Shown: positions 24,509 through 32,902, counted from the first letter of the stretch. The stretch: DNA of 39,647 nt from JBMNOI01 sp050942995 (GCA_050942995.1 JBMNOI010000017.1:1-39647); one strand, 5' to 3'. Program-made: numbers and translations. The notes: generated by a model from the sequence alone, not told the origin.

Positions 24509-24537
24509 AGTATAACGCAGGCGCAGACATTGGGCAA
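24509..24537 (-). promoter_or_regulatory. Promoter of the GH51-lactonase operon
   Basis: On the minus strand, TTGCCC (24537-24532), 17-base spacer, TATACT (24514-24509). The leader is about 45 bases. An ATTAACGTTGTGA element with an AACGTT core (24573-24578), reminiscent of LacI-family half-sites, lies 36 bases upstream of the -35. Confidence 0.6.
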
Positions 24538-24775
24538 TCCGTTTGTGGCGCAAAGGCCTGTTCTATGACATTAACGTTGTGAAAAAGGTCAATCCTATCT
24601 GAACTCGTCCATCACCCCGGAGCTTCCCCGTTCAACCTTTGTCGGGGGCGCTCGCGAGCAGCCCCGACGGAGACTCGTCGCCACGATTGCCTTGTCATCA
24701 CGCCTCACTCGCCGTCGCCGTGTGCCCATCGCCGGACGGCCATCGCGAAACCCATCGTGATTGCCCTTATCGCGC
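24538..24775. other. Divergent intergenic region between GH51 and GHMP kinase genes
   Basis: No gene supported. It contains the AACGTT-centred element (24570-24582) and a nested inverted repeat: GTCGGGG at 24641-24647 pairs with 24662-24668, enclosing the 10-base palindrome GCTCGCGAGC (24650-24659). Position between two divergent sugar operons suggests regulation. Confidence 0.5.
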
Positions 24776-24804
24776 TGGACAGACCATTCGGGCATGCGTA
24801 CAAT
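24776..24804 (+). promoter_or_regulatory. Promoter of the GHMP kinase gene
   Basis: TGGACA at 24776-24781, 17-base spacer, TACAAT at 24799-24804; five of six bases match consensus in each hexamer. At the presumed start site a 6-base stem begins (AGCCGG 24810-24815 with CCGGCT 24823-24828), which could be an operator or a 5' hairpin. Confidence 0.65.
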
Positions 24805-24863
24805 GGCAGAGCCGGTCTCGAGCCGGCTGATATCAGATCAACCATCACAGACGGAGAACGACG

Positions 24864-25946
24864 ATGACGCCTCAGAGCGAATGTCCATTACAGATCATCA
24901 ACAGCGTGGCGCCCATCCGGGTATGCGACAATGGCGGATGGACCGACACGTGGTTCGCGAAACGAGGGCGCATCTTTAACATCGGTGTATATCCCTATGT
25001 CGAAGTACAGATTCAGATCTTTCCACGAGACACACTGGAGGGGCGGGTCGTCCTGCATGCAGAGAACTATGGCGACCGTTATATCATCTCCCCCCAACAT
25101 GAGCGTCACGAGTGGGTCCAGCACCCCTTGCTGGAGGCCGCCATCGACTATATGGGCGTGCCCGACGACCTCAGTGCACAGATATCGATCTATTCCGAAG
25201 CACCGGCCGGTTGTTCCACCGGCACATCGGCGGCGGTGACGGTGGCCCTCATCGGCGCGCTGGATCAGCTCACGCCGGGGCGCTTGGCGCCGTTGGAGGT
25301 GGCTTACGCCGCCCATCATATCGAAACCGATATTCTCGGCCAGCAAAGCGGCATTCAGGATCAGCTCTGCGCCGCCTTTGGTGGTATCAACTATATCGAG
25401 ATGTTCGATTACCCCTACGCCGCCGTCTCCCCGATCCATGTGCCCCACCCCATCTGGTGGGAGCTGGAGCGACGGCTGGGCCTCGTTTTCCTGGGGCGCT
25501 CTCATTCATCCTCTGCCGTACACGAGATGGTCATCCATGATCTGGAGGATGCCGGCCCCGATTCGCCCAAGCTGGAAACGCTGCGACAGACGGCGCGAGC
25601 ATCGCGTGATGCCGTATATGCCGGCGATTTCGCCGCGCTGGGAAAAGCCATGATCGACAACACCGAGGCGCAACGCCATTTGCACCCCAACCTGATCAGC
25701 GCCGAAGCCGAACAGATCATCCAGATCGCCCGCGAGTACGGCGCGCTGGGCTGGAAGGTCAACGGCGCCGGGGGCGAAGGCGGCTCGATTACCCTGCTCA
25801 GCGGACCTTCTATGAGCCACAAACGCGCCATGATCGAAGCCATCGAGCAGACCAACCCATTGTTCCAGAACATCCCCATCTACCTCAGCCGGTTTGGGCT
25901 GCGTGTCTGGAACCAGGCTCCCGATCACATCGATCCGGCCATCTGA
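24864..25946 (+). CDS. GHMP-family sugar kinase (fucokinase/HddA-like)
   Basis: 360 residues. ATP-dependent kinase that phosphorylates a sugar hydroxyl. Motif 1 is APIRVCDNGGWTDT (16-29), the form found in heptose-7-phosphate kinase, fucokinase and related anomeric sugar kinases. Motif 2, the phosphate-binding loop, is PAGCSTGTSAAV (114-125), with TGTS in place of the usual LGSS. Motif 3 is VNGAGGEGGSITLL near residue 300. The ATG follows GGAGAACGACG. Placed beside GH51 and GH35-like genes, a substrate such as a free hexose, deoxyhexose or uronic acid liberated by them is plausible. The precise sugar is not predictable. Confidence 0.8.
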   Translation: MTPQSECPLQIINSVAPIRVCDNGGWTDTWFAKRGRIFNIGVYPYVEVQIQIFPRDTLEGRVVLHAENYGDRYIISPQHERHEWVQHPLLEAAIDYMGVPDDLSAQISIYSEAPAGCSTGTSAAVTVALIGALDQLTPGRLAPLEVAYAAHHIETDILGQQSGIQDQLCAAFGGINYIEMFDYPYAAVSPIHVPHPIWWELERRLGLVFLGRSHSSSAVHEMVIHDLEDAGPDSPKLETLRQTARASRDAVYAGDFAALGKAMIDNTEAQRHLHPNLISAEAEQIIQIAREYGALGWKVNGAGGEGGSITLLSGPSMSHKRAMIEAIEQTNPLFQNIPIYLSRFGLRVWNQAPDHIDPAI

Positions 25947-25958
25947 ACAGCGGATGAT

Positions 25959-25974
25959 GATGGTGATCACCATC
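25959..25974. promoter_or_regulatory. 16-base perfect palindrome, possible operator
   Basis: GATGGTGATCACCATC is a perfect palindrome, 13 bases after the kinase stop and 77 before the next start. It has no spacer, so it is better suited to a dimeric DNA-binding protein than to an RNA hairpin. It may control the following hydrolase gene. Confidence 0.45.
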
Positions 25975-26050
25975 CATCATTCGCCCTCATCAATCGGGCA
26001 GTACCGGGCGACGACTGCGCCCGGATCAGACAGAGGAGAGCAGTGCACAG

Positions 26051-27658
26051 ATGAAAGAGATCAAGCGTGTATTTACAGTGGACGGCAAGCCCTTTTTCTC
26101 ATTGGGCGGACAGGTACACAACTCCAGCGGCTACAATCGGGATGAGCTGGAGACGGCCTGGCGGGCGCTAAAGCTGATTCACGCCAACACCGTCGAGATT
26201 CCGGTGTATTGGGAGCAGGTCGAGCCGGAAGAGGGGCAGTTCGATTTCAGTATCGTGGACGAGCTGCTGGCAGGCTGCCGCGAGCATGGGCTCAAGCTGG
26301 TGATTCTGTGGTTCGCCACCTGGAAGAACGGCATGATGAAGTACTGCCCGGCGTGGGTCAAGGCCGACACCGAGCGATTCAAGCGGGTCATCTCGCCATC
26401 GGGGACGCCGCTCACGGTATTGTCGTCGCACTGTCGTGCCACCCTCGAGGCCGATCGGCGCGCCTTCTGCAAGCTGATCGAGCACCTGCGCGGCAAGGAC
26501 GCCACAGAGCGCACCGTCATTGCCGTACAGATCGAGAACGAGCCCGGAATCCTGGGGAGCGACCGCGACTATGGCGCCCTGGGCCAGCGTGACTTTGAGA
26601 GCCCCGTGCCCGACGAGATCTTGCGCGGGCTGCAAAGCGTAAGCGAGGGGCCGGTGTGGGACGCGTGGCAGGCGGCCGGCGCCCGTACCGAGGGCATCTG
26701 GGAGCAACTGTTCGGCTGGTATGGCGGCGAGTTCATGTCGGCGTGGAGCATCGCCCGCTATATCGACGAGATCGCCGAGGCGGGCAAGGCGATCTATGAC
26801 GTGCCCATGTACGTCAACGTGTGGCTGGGCGAGGGCGGATTCCGCCTGGCCGGGAGTTACCCCTCAGGCGGCGCAGTGGCCCGGGTGATCGATATCTGGA
26901 AATGGTCGGCGCCGCACATCGACCTGGTCGCCCCCGATATCTATGTGATGGATTCCGAAGGGTACCGTCGCATGTGCGCGGCCTATGACCGGCCCGACAA
27001 CCCGCTATTCGTGCCCGAATCGGGACGCAGCGGCCCCAACGCATGGAACATGTTCTACGCATTGGGTCGTTATAACGCCATCGGCTACCATGCCTTTGGC
27101 ATCGACAGCATCTTTGAGCCGGACGGCGTCACCCTGCGGGAACAGAGTCGGCCGGTAGTCGATAGCTTCCGCTGCGCGGCCGCCGCCATCCCGTTGCTGC
27201 TCAAGTACCAGGGCACGGGCCGGGTACACGCCGTCGTACAGGAAGAGAACCAGGCTGAGCAGTATCTCGATCTGGGTAACTATATCGGTGTGGCCCGCTT
27301 TAACTCGGGCGAGTCGGGTATGTTCTGGCGCGATTACCATCATGGACGCGCCACGAGCGAAGCGCCAGAGCGCGGTCGCGGGCTGGTGATTCAGGCCGGC
27401 GAAGACGAGTTCTACGTCACCGGTGTGGGCTATCGTCTGCTACTCAAGAAAAAGACGCCGCCGGAGATGAACATGGACGCGCGATTCTCCAGCGAGTTCC
27501 TCGCCGCGCGGCTGAACAACTATGTTTCGGTGGATGAGGGCCATTTCGACGAGAGCGGCAACTGGGTAGCCGTGCGTCGTCGCAGTGGCGATGAATCGGA
27601 CTGGGGTATTTGGGTAGAGGCCGATGTGGGCCTGGTGCGCGTCGTAATGGGCGACTGA
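26051..27658 (+). CDS. GH35/GH42-like beta-galactosidase with DUF5597-type C-terminus
   Basis: 535 residues, no signal peptide. A TIM-barrel glycosidase of clan A: VDGKPFFSLGGQVHNSSG at the start, EIPVYWEQVEPEEGQFDFS (49-67), acid/base E164 in VQIENEPG and probable nucleophile E323 in VPESGRSG. The order and residues match GH35-like enzymes that carry a C-terminal DUF5597 domain; that part here is about 370-530 (VVQEENQAEQYLDLGNY...). The ATG follows GGAGAGCAGTGCACAG. It probably removes terminal beta-galactose or a related residue from imported oligosaccharides. Separated from the next gene by a long hairpin. Confidence 0.8.
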   Translation: MKEIKRVFTVDGKPFFSLGGQVHNSSGYNRDELETAWRALKLIHANTVEIPVYWEQVEPEEGQFDFSIVDELLAGCREHGLKLVILWFATWKNGMMKYCPAWVKADTERFKRVISPSGTPLTVLSSHCRATLEADRRAFCKLIEHLRGKDATERTVIAVQIENEPGILGSDRDYGALGQRDFESPVPDEILRGLQSVSEGPVWDAWQAAGARTEGIWEQLFGWYGGEFMSAWSIARYIDEIAEAGKAIYDVPMYVNVWLGEGGFRLAGSYPSGGAVARVIDIWKWSAPHIDLVAPDIYVMDSEGYRRMCAAYDRPDNPLFVPESGRSGPNAWNMFYALGRYNAIGYHAFGIDSIFEPDGVTLREQSRPVVDSFRCAAAAIPLLLKYQGTGRVHAVVQEENQAEQYLDLGNYIGVARFNSGESGMFWRDYHHGRATSEAPERGRGLVIQAGEDEFYVTGVGYRLLLKKKTPPEMNMDARFSSEFLAARLNNYVSVDEGHFDESGNWVAVRRRSGDESDWGIWVEADVGLVRVVMGD

Positions 27659-27683
27659 CCCACTCTCGAACTCGTATGTTATA

Positions 27684-27729
27684 CATATGTGGCCGGCAAT
27701 GGCATCTTGCGCGTTGTCGGCCACATATG
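27684..27729 (+). terminator. Intergenic 16-base stem hairpin
   Basis: CATATGTGGCCGGCAA (27684-27699) pairs with 27714-27729 over 16 bases with one G-U, 14-base loop. It is 26 bases after the GH35-like stop and 40 before the next start. No U-tract; may separate or stabilise the two messages. Confidence 0.5.
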
Positions 27730-27768
27730 ATGCACAAGGATGCAATCCACAAGGAGATGCGACGAGCC

Positions 27769-29142
27769 ATGACACCTCAACCCCGCATGCACGAAGACGC
27801 CTTGAATCATATCAACACCTACTCGAAACCGTCCGAATTGCGCATCACCGATATGCGCATCACCACCATCACAGGAGCCCCCACGCGTTGCCCGCTGATC
27901 AAGATCTATACAAACCAGGGATTGGTGGGCTATGGCGAGGTGCGTGACGGATCCAGCAAGACCTATGCGCTCATGCTCAAGAGTCGCATCCTGGGCGAGA
28001 ACCCCTGCAACGTAGACAAGCTCTTTCGGCGAATCAAACAGTTCGGTATGCACGCCCGCCAGGGGGGCGGCGTGTCGGGCGTTGAGCTGGCTTTGTGGGA
28101 TCTGGCGGGCAAGGCCTATGGTGTGCCGATCTATCAGATGTTGGGTGGCAAGTTCCGCGACAATATCCGCATCTACTGCGACACCGATGTTCGTGGCCGT
28201 AACTCGGGACAGGCCATGGGTGAGGCGCTCAAAGCGCGCATGGAGAAGGGGTTCACCTTCCTCAAGATGGACGTCGGCATCAACCTGATTCAGGATGTGG
28301 AGGGGACGCTCACCGCGCCGTTGGGCTTTTTGGACGAGATGCGCAACGCGGTACGCTTCCCTGCCGGAGATATCAGCGACGATGAGCGGCGTCGCCTGCG
28401 CAACCGCTGGTACGATCTGAACAACATCGCCCATCCCTTTACCGGCATCCGCGTGACGGAAAAGGGACTGGACATGCTGGAGCAATATGTCGCCGATGTA
28501 CGCTCGGTAATCGGTTACGAGGTGCCTCTGGCCGCCGATCACTTTGGCCACATCGGCCTGGAGGATTGCATCAAGATCGCCCGTCGGCTGGACAAGTATA
28601 ACCTGGCCTGGTACGAGGATATGATCCCGTGGCAGTACACCGAGGGGTACGTTCGCCTGGCTCAGTCATGCGAGACGCCCATCTGCACCGGAGAAGATAT
28701 CTACCTCAAAGAGAATTTCGAGCCGTTGCTCCGCTCCGGCGGCGTATCGGTCATCCATCCCGATGTCCTCACCACCGGCGGCATCATGGAGACGAAAAAG
28801 ATCGGCGACATGGCGCAGGATCATGGTGTAGCCATGGCCATCCACATGGCCGAGTCACCCATCGCTTGCATGGCGGCGGTGCATGTGGCAGCCGCCACGG
28901 AGAACTTTTTAGCGCTGGAGAACCACTCCGTCGACATTCCCTGGTGGGACGATCTGGTAACGGGGCTGCCCAAGCCCATCATCCAGAACGGCTATATCCA
29001 GGTGCCCGACGCGCCGGGGCTGGGCATCGAATCGCTGAACGACGAGGTGATCGCCCAACACGTCGCGCCGGACGATCCGGGGTTGTGGGAGCCCACCGAC
29101 CAGTGGGATAACGACATATGTCACGACCGCCTCTGGAGCTAG
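27769..29142 (+). CDS. Mandelate racemase/enolase-superfamily dehydratase, long form
   Basis: 457 residues. Metal ligands are probably D257 in AADHFGH, E283 in WYEDMIPW and E309 in CTGEDIY. H259 two residues after the first ligand, D332 in IHPDVLTTGG and H359 in IHMAESP supply the catalytic residues. K166 in FLKMD is in the usual Lys position. Compared with the two 393-residue paralogues it has about 60 extra residues between the Lys strand and the first ligand (about 170-245, INLIQDVEGT...ERRRLRNRWYDL), so it belongs to a different subgroup. Start ATG 27769, with AAGGAG 12 bases upstream; an ATG at 27757 lies too close to the ribosome site. Likely a sugar-acid dehydratase, substrate unknown. 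Confidence 0.8.
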   Translation: MTPQPRMHEDALNHINTYSKPSELRITDMRITTITGAPTRCPLIKIYTNQGLVGYGEVRDGSSKTYALMLKSRILGENPCNVDKLFRRIKQFGMHARQGGGVSGVELALWDLAGKAYGVPIYQMLGGKFRDNIRIYCDTDVRGRNSGQAMGEALKARMEKGFTFLKMDVGINLIQDVEGTLTAPLGFLDEMRNAVRFPAGDISDDERRRLRNRWYDLNNIAHPFTGIRVTEKGLDMLEQYVADVRSVIGYEVPLAADHFGHIGLEDCIKIARRLDKYNLAWYEDMIPWQYTEGYVRLAQSCETPICTGEDIYLKENFEPLLRSGGVSVIHPDVLTTGGIMETKKIGDMAQDHGVAMAIHMAESPIACMAAVHVAAATENFLALENHSVDIPWWDDLVTGLPKPIIQNGYIQVPDAPGLGIESLNDEVIAQHVAPDDPGLWEPTDQWDNDICHDRLWS

Positions 29143-29168
29143 GCCGATCGCCCGTAGAGCGGCGATAC

Positions 29169-29206
29169 AGCGGCGGCGGAGCGCAACGGCGCGTTCCGCC
29201 GCCGCT
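29169..29206. terminator. Strong hairpin between convergent genes
   Basis: AGCGGCGGCGGA (29169-29180) pairs perfectly with 29195-29206, with an inner GCGC/GCGC stem around AACG, followed by TTT. It separates the enolase-superfamily gene and the glyoxalase-II-like gene. Confidence 0.7.
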
Positions 29207-29261
29207 TTCGTACTATCTTCGGAAGGGAAGGCTTTGTCCGCAACACCGCCCCGGGAACGGA

Positions 29262-29966
29262 TCAGGACGGCATCTGTGGGCGACGCTCGGTCCACACGAT
29301 CCACTCGCCGCGTTCGCCGTGTCCGATAGCCTTCTGCAAGAGGCCCATGGGGTCATCGGTATAGCCATGGCCTCCGCACAGCAGATCGGGTGCGGGCATG
29401 GCGGCCAGCTTTTTCAGGCTGGCCAGCGCCGCCTCCTGGCTAAAGCCCTCATCGCCACCCCACCCCAGGCCGCCGTCCATCATCAGCAAATCGCCTGTAA
29501 ACAAACAGTCCACACCGTCCACCGTGATTCGATAGCTGGTACAGCCCGGCGTGTGCCCCGGCGTGAGGATCGTCTGCGGGCGAAACTCGAATAGATCCAG
29601 CACATCATCTCTGTCGAAAATCACATCGGCATCCTCTGCCGAATCGAGATGCGTCGCAGTATAGGCCGATGCCACCGTAAGCGCGCCCGCCGACTCGAAC
29701 TCGGTCAGGCCACGGGCATGATCTCCGTGGCCGTGGGTGACGAGCACCTCCGAGATGGCCATATTCTCGAAGGAGTAACGGCGCGCCGTCGCCTGTACGA
29801 ACGGCCAGGAGCGGCCGCTCCCCGCATCCACCGCCAGCACCGAGTTCTCTCCAACGATCAGGTAGACGTGACAATCCGAGACACGCCCCCCATCCTCTGC
29901 CGGTAGCTCTCCCACGACGAACAGGTGCTCCAGCAGTTGCCGCACGAAATATCCCGGGTAGGACAT
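29262..29966 (-). CDS. Metallo-beta-lactamase fold hydrolase (glyoxalase II-like)
   Basis: 234 residues. The zinc motif THGHGDHARG (H78, H80, D82, H83) is followed by TPGHTPGCTSY (third metal His) and LFTGDLLMMDGG (bridging Asp), the order seen in glyoxalase II and related thioesterases/lactonases. VYLIVGENSVLAVDAG is the usual first strand pair. The ATG follows GAGGAGGATGAGCC. It differs from the UlaG-like protein at 22165-22977, which has the HDHGDH form. Function within hydrolysis of thioesters or lactones is open. Confidence 0.8.
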   Translation of the reverse strand: MSYPGYFVRQLLEHLFVVGELPAEDGGRVSDCHVYLIVGENSVLAVDAGSGRSWPFVQATARRYSFENMAISEVLVTHGHGDHARGLTEFESAGALTVASAYTATHLDSAEDADVIFDRDDVLDLFEFRPQTILTPGHTPGCTSYRITVDGVDCLFTGDLLMMDGGLGWGGDEGFSQEAALASLKKLAAMPAPDLLCGGHGYTDDPMGLLQKAIGHGERGEWIVWTERRPQMPS

Positions 29967-30485
29967 GGCTCATCCTCCTCGCACCGATGATGACGCTCCA
30001 CCTCTTACGGCCTGGAGCATCTCTCTGAGTGACCGCGCACCGATCGGAGACTCATCCACCAGGATGCGCAAAATGCCGCACCGGCTCATCTGCAAACGCG
30101 CTTTAGAATCGGCTTGAAGCACGGTGTAGCAAGCGAGCCCGAATGCAGGCGTCATATCAGATGCGGGCAGTATATCCGGTGACCACGGCGGCTTCAAGTC
30201 GTCGACGGCCGTGGCGCCTGATGCGTCACATTCGGGAGGGGTTAGTGTTTCACCCACTGTCGCTGATGGTAAATAGCCCGCAGCCAATCGTCCATCATCG
30301 GCAATCTATTTCTACAAAGAAGCAGTCTGTGGTACCATAAGATTGCCGAAACTGATGTAGGCATCGGCCCGCCGAAAAGACAAACCCGGCACAATAGATA
30401 TTACGACAAAAACCCGACGTTCCTGCACCCCCTGCACGGTGCGTTAACGATCGGGGATCAGGAATTCCCCATATGGAGATAGCTC
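29967..30485. other. Intergenic, no gene supported
   Basis: 519 bases between divergent genes. Minus-strand and plus-strand short frames have no recognisable product or ribosome site. The segment 30280-30420 is more AT-rich and probably holds the promoter of the SDR gene, but I cannot pick a good -35/-10 pair. A weak inverted repeat GGGGA/TCCCC lies just before the SDR start. Confidence 0.5.
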
Positions 30486-31277
30486 ATGCCAGAGACGCAG
30501 CTCCACGAACGCGTGGTCATCATAACCGGCGCATCCAGCGGCATCGGCCGGGCCACGGCACTGGCCCTCGCGAGAGAAGGCGCCCACGTCACCCTGGCCG
30601 CACGCAATATCGAGGCGCTGGAGCGGGTTGCCGTCGAGATTCAAGAGTTGGGCGGCAAGGCGCTGGCCGTACCCTGTGATGTGAGCCACCGCGATCAGAT
30701 CGAAACGCTCGTCGAACGCACCCTGACCGAGTGGGGACGCATTGACGTGCTGGTGGCCAACGCCGGGCGTTATGTCCAGACCCCGATTCGAGATGCGACA
30801 CCGGAACATTTCGAGCAATCGATGGCGGTGAATTTCTACGGAGCCATTGCCGGGGTACTCGCCGTTCTGCCTCACATGCTCCGGCAAGGCAGCGGCCATG
30901 TGGTGTTGATCTCGTCGATGGATGCCCGCAAGGGCATTCCCCCCGATGCGCCCTATATTGCGGCCAAAGCGGCGCTGGCCATGTTCGGCGACGTCCTGCG
31001 CCAGGAGTTGCACGGCACCGGCGTTCGGGTCACCGTGGTATATCCCGGTCGAGTCGATACCCCGCTGATCGAGCATCTACGTGTCCCCTGGATCTCGGCC
31101 AAGATCGCGCCGGAAAAGGTTGCCGACGCCATTGTGCGGGCACTGCATCGCAACGCCGCGCAGATCATTACGCCACCCCAGGCCCGTCTGCTCGATTGCG
31201 TCCAGTTTCTCTCGCCACGCCTCGCCGACTGGTTCGTACGAACACTCGGCCTTGAGGGACAGGTTGTAAAGTCATAG
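30486..31277 (+). CDS. Short-chain dehydrogenase/reductase (SDR)
   Basis: 263 residues, classical SDR. NAD(P)-binding TGASSGIG (14-21), structural NAG (92-94), N116 in MAVNFYG, and catalytic S144-Y157-K161 (ISS, PYIAAK) are all present. LAARN after strand 2 (A-R rather than Asp) suggests NADP preference. PGRVDTPLIE is the usual substrate-loop start. The C-terminal extension (LDCVQFLSPRLADWFVRTLG) resembles DltE/short-chain reductases with a membrane-associated tail, but no clear transmembrane helix is seen. The ATG follows ATGGAGATAGCTC. The next gene starts 75 bases later and may be co-transcribed. Substrate unknown. Confidence 0.9.
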   Translation: MPETQLHERVVIITGASSGIGRATALALAREGAHVTLAARNIEALERVAVEIQELGGKALAVPCDVSHRDQIETLVERTLTEWGRIDVLVANAGRYVQTPIRDATPEHFEQSMAVNFYGAIAGVLAVLPHMLRQGSGHVVLISSMDARKGIPPDAPYIAAKAALAMFGDVLRQELHGTGVRVTVVYPGRVDTPLIEHLRVPWISAKIAPEKVADAIVRALHRNAAQIITPPQARLLDCVQFLSPRLADWFVRTLGLEGQVVKS

Positions 31278-31351
31278 ATTGTGCGACACCAACCGTTCGA
31301 ACATTGCGCCGACGGCGCAGATTCTCATCAGTATGATATGAGGAGATCGGA

Positions 31352-32833
31352 ATGAGACTCCCTTTTGACGTATTGGCAGCCGATCGGACCGCACACCCCT
31401 GGCTGCGCGCGATGCGGGTGGCGATCCTGCCCGGCCCTGTCACGCCTGTTCTGCAACAGGCGCTGGAGGATTTGCCCAAACATTTTGAGCGCCTGGGCCA
31501 CCATGTGGTAGACAAGCCCGACGACGAGACCGACGTCATCCTGACCACCGCCACCTTTGGTGAGCCGCTGTCGTGGCGACATGCCGTCATGCTCACAGCG
31601 CGACGGCGCTTTGGCCTGACGCGCACGCCCACCGTCTACACCATGTTGCATGCCCGGCCGGCCGAGCTGAACGCGTTGCTTCAGCGCTTTGAGACCATTC
31701 TGGCCAAAGAGCCGCCCGTCCCGGATGATTTCGATTTCCCCGGCCTGGCGCCCAGTGCCTGGCGCGTGCTGGTCGAACAGGGCCGACGGGGAGGGCCGAT
31801 CCTGAGCCTGCTTCGATTGCTTCAATCCCAATCGATGTGCATCCGGTTGATTCTGATCGTCGGCGACGATGAGCCTCTGGAAGCCTACACCTTCGATCTG
31901 GTCGGCGCCCATCCCCGCACCGATGCATCGGATCGCGCCGCCTTTTATCAAGATCTGATCACCCGCATGGCGACGGCGGTGAGCACCGAAGAGGTGACCG
32001 AGCATCAGGTGCTGGATGAGCCGGTCCCCCGCGCTCTATGGCAGGGGCTTGCTTCACCGGCCGCCATGCGCCGGGCCGGACGCGAGTTGGGCAAGCGACA
32101 CTTTTTCACGCAGATGATTCGCATTGCCGATCTGGTGAGCGTACCCGCCGTCGGCGATGCGGTGGCCAGCCAGTATAGCGAAGGCTGCTTTGCCACCTAC
32201 GATGCCGCATTGGGCGGTCTGGTGGCTACGGTCACGGGCAGCGCCCGACCGATCAACAAGGACTCCATCACCGAGGATGACCTGGCCGTGATCGTCGGCG
32301 TGCGAGACGATGGCAAGGGAGCTCTGGTACGTCACGTCGAGGGCAAGCGCAATATCGCCCCGTCGTCCGAGGCGGTGGAGATGAAGAGCATGGATCAGGT
32401 GCTGCCCGAGATCGTTCTGCCCGCCGGGTGGGGCATCGAGGCTCCGGTGCCGGTGGTGCGCTCCAAGCTGCACGGCCATCGCGGTATCTCGGCATATGAT
32501 CCGCAGCATGTCGAATATGCGCCGCTAGACCCGCCATACTATCATTACCCCGTATCGTGCGCTACCGAGGCGCAGGCCGAGGGGATTCGACGGGCATTCG
32601 GCCGCTCACAGGCCCTGCTCAATCCGGATGATCCGCGCACCCTTGTGTTCACCGTGCTCCCCGGCCACGGGGTGGTCATTGCCGAAAAGTGGGTGGCGGG
32701 CAAAGAGCCGCTGCAGATCATCTGGGAGGCGATGGACGCCGGCTATCTCAAGGTGAACAACCTGATCCCCCAGGGTCCCATGTCCTTCATCCCCGATGAG
32801 GACGGCATGATGCGACTGTATGCGCCGGAATAA
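31352..32833 (+). CDS. Uncharacterised 493-residue protein
   Basis: I do not recognise this family. It has no signal peptide and no membrane segment, so it is cytoplasmic. Two parts can be seen. Residues about 20-225 open with a strand-turn-helix (RVAILPGPVTPVLQQAL), then DVILTTATFGEPLSWRHAV and LIVGDDEPLEAYTFDLVG. Residues about 226-493 are rich in conserved-looking turns: SEGCFATYDAALGGLVATVTGSARPINK, KLHGHRGISAYDP, PPYYHYP and LPGHGVVIAEKWV, containing His, Cys, Tyr and Lys that could form an active site. Codon use is like its neighbours. The ATG follows AGGAGATCGGA. It lies between an SDR gene and, convergently, nadE. Enzymatic function is likely but unassigned. Confidence 0.75.
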   Translation: MRLPFDVLAADRTAHPWLRAMRVAILPGPVTPVLQQALEDLPKHFERLGHHVVDKPDDETDVILTTATFGEPLSWRHAVMLTARRRFGLTRTPTVYTMLHARPAELNALLQRFETILAKEPPVPDDFDFPGLAPSAWRVLVEQGRRGGPILSLLRLLQSQSMCIRLILIVGDDEPLEAYTFDLVGAHPRTDASDRAAFYQDLITRMATAVSTEEVTEHQVLDEPVPRALWQGLASPAAMRRAGRELGKRHFFTQMIRIADLVSVPAVGDAVASQYSEGCFATYDAALGGLVATVTGSARPINKDSITEDDLAVIVGVRDDGKGALVRHVEGKRNIAPSSEAVEMKSMDQVLPEIVLPAGWGIEAPVPVVRSKLHGHRGISAYDPQHVEYAPLDPPYYHYPVSCATEAQAEGIRRAFGRSQALLNPDDPRTLVFTVLPGHGVVIAEKWVAGKEPLQIIWEAMDAGYLKVNNLIPQGPMSFIPDEDGMMRLYAPE

Positions 32834-32862
32834 GGCGGGCGCGATACGATCCCATTCGCCCA

Positions 32863-32894
32863 AAACACCTTCCAGAGCTCCCTGGAAGGTGTTT
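32863..32894. terminator. Bidirectional intrinsic terminator
   Basis: AAACACCTTCCAG pairs perfectly with CTGGAAGGTGTTT (13-base stem, 6-base loop), followed by CTTTT. Between the unknown gene and nadE, which converge. Confidence 0.85.
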
Positions 32895-32902
32895 CTTTTC
32901 GC

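Noticed and set aside
22666..24582. 638-codon open frame on the plus strand opposite GH51 and the lactonase
   Set aside because: It runs antisense to two genes with catalytic motifs. GC-rich codon bias leaves antisense frames open; its product is rich in His, Arg and Gly with no domain.
29970..30287. 105-codon minus-strand frame ending 4 bases before the glyoxalase-II-like gene
   Set aside because: No domain, low-complexity end, and it would cover that gene's ribosome site. Considered as a small leader gene but unsupported.
31352..32833. UbiD-type decarboxylase or sugar isomerase
   Set aside because: Considered from length and a GCFATYDAALGG segment, but no prenyl-FMN or isomerase metal motif could be found.
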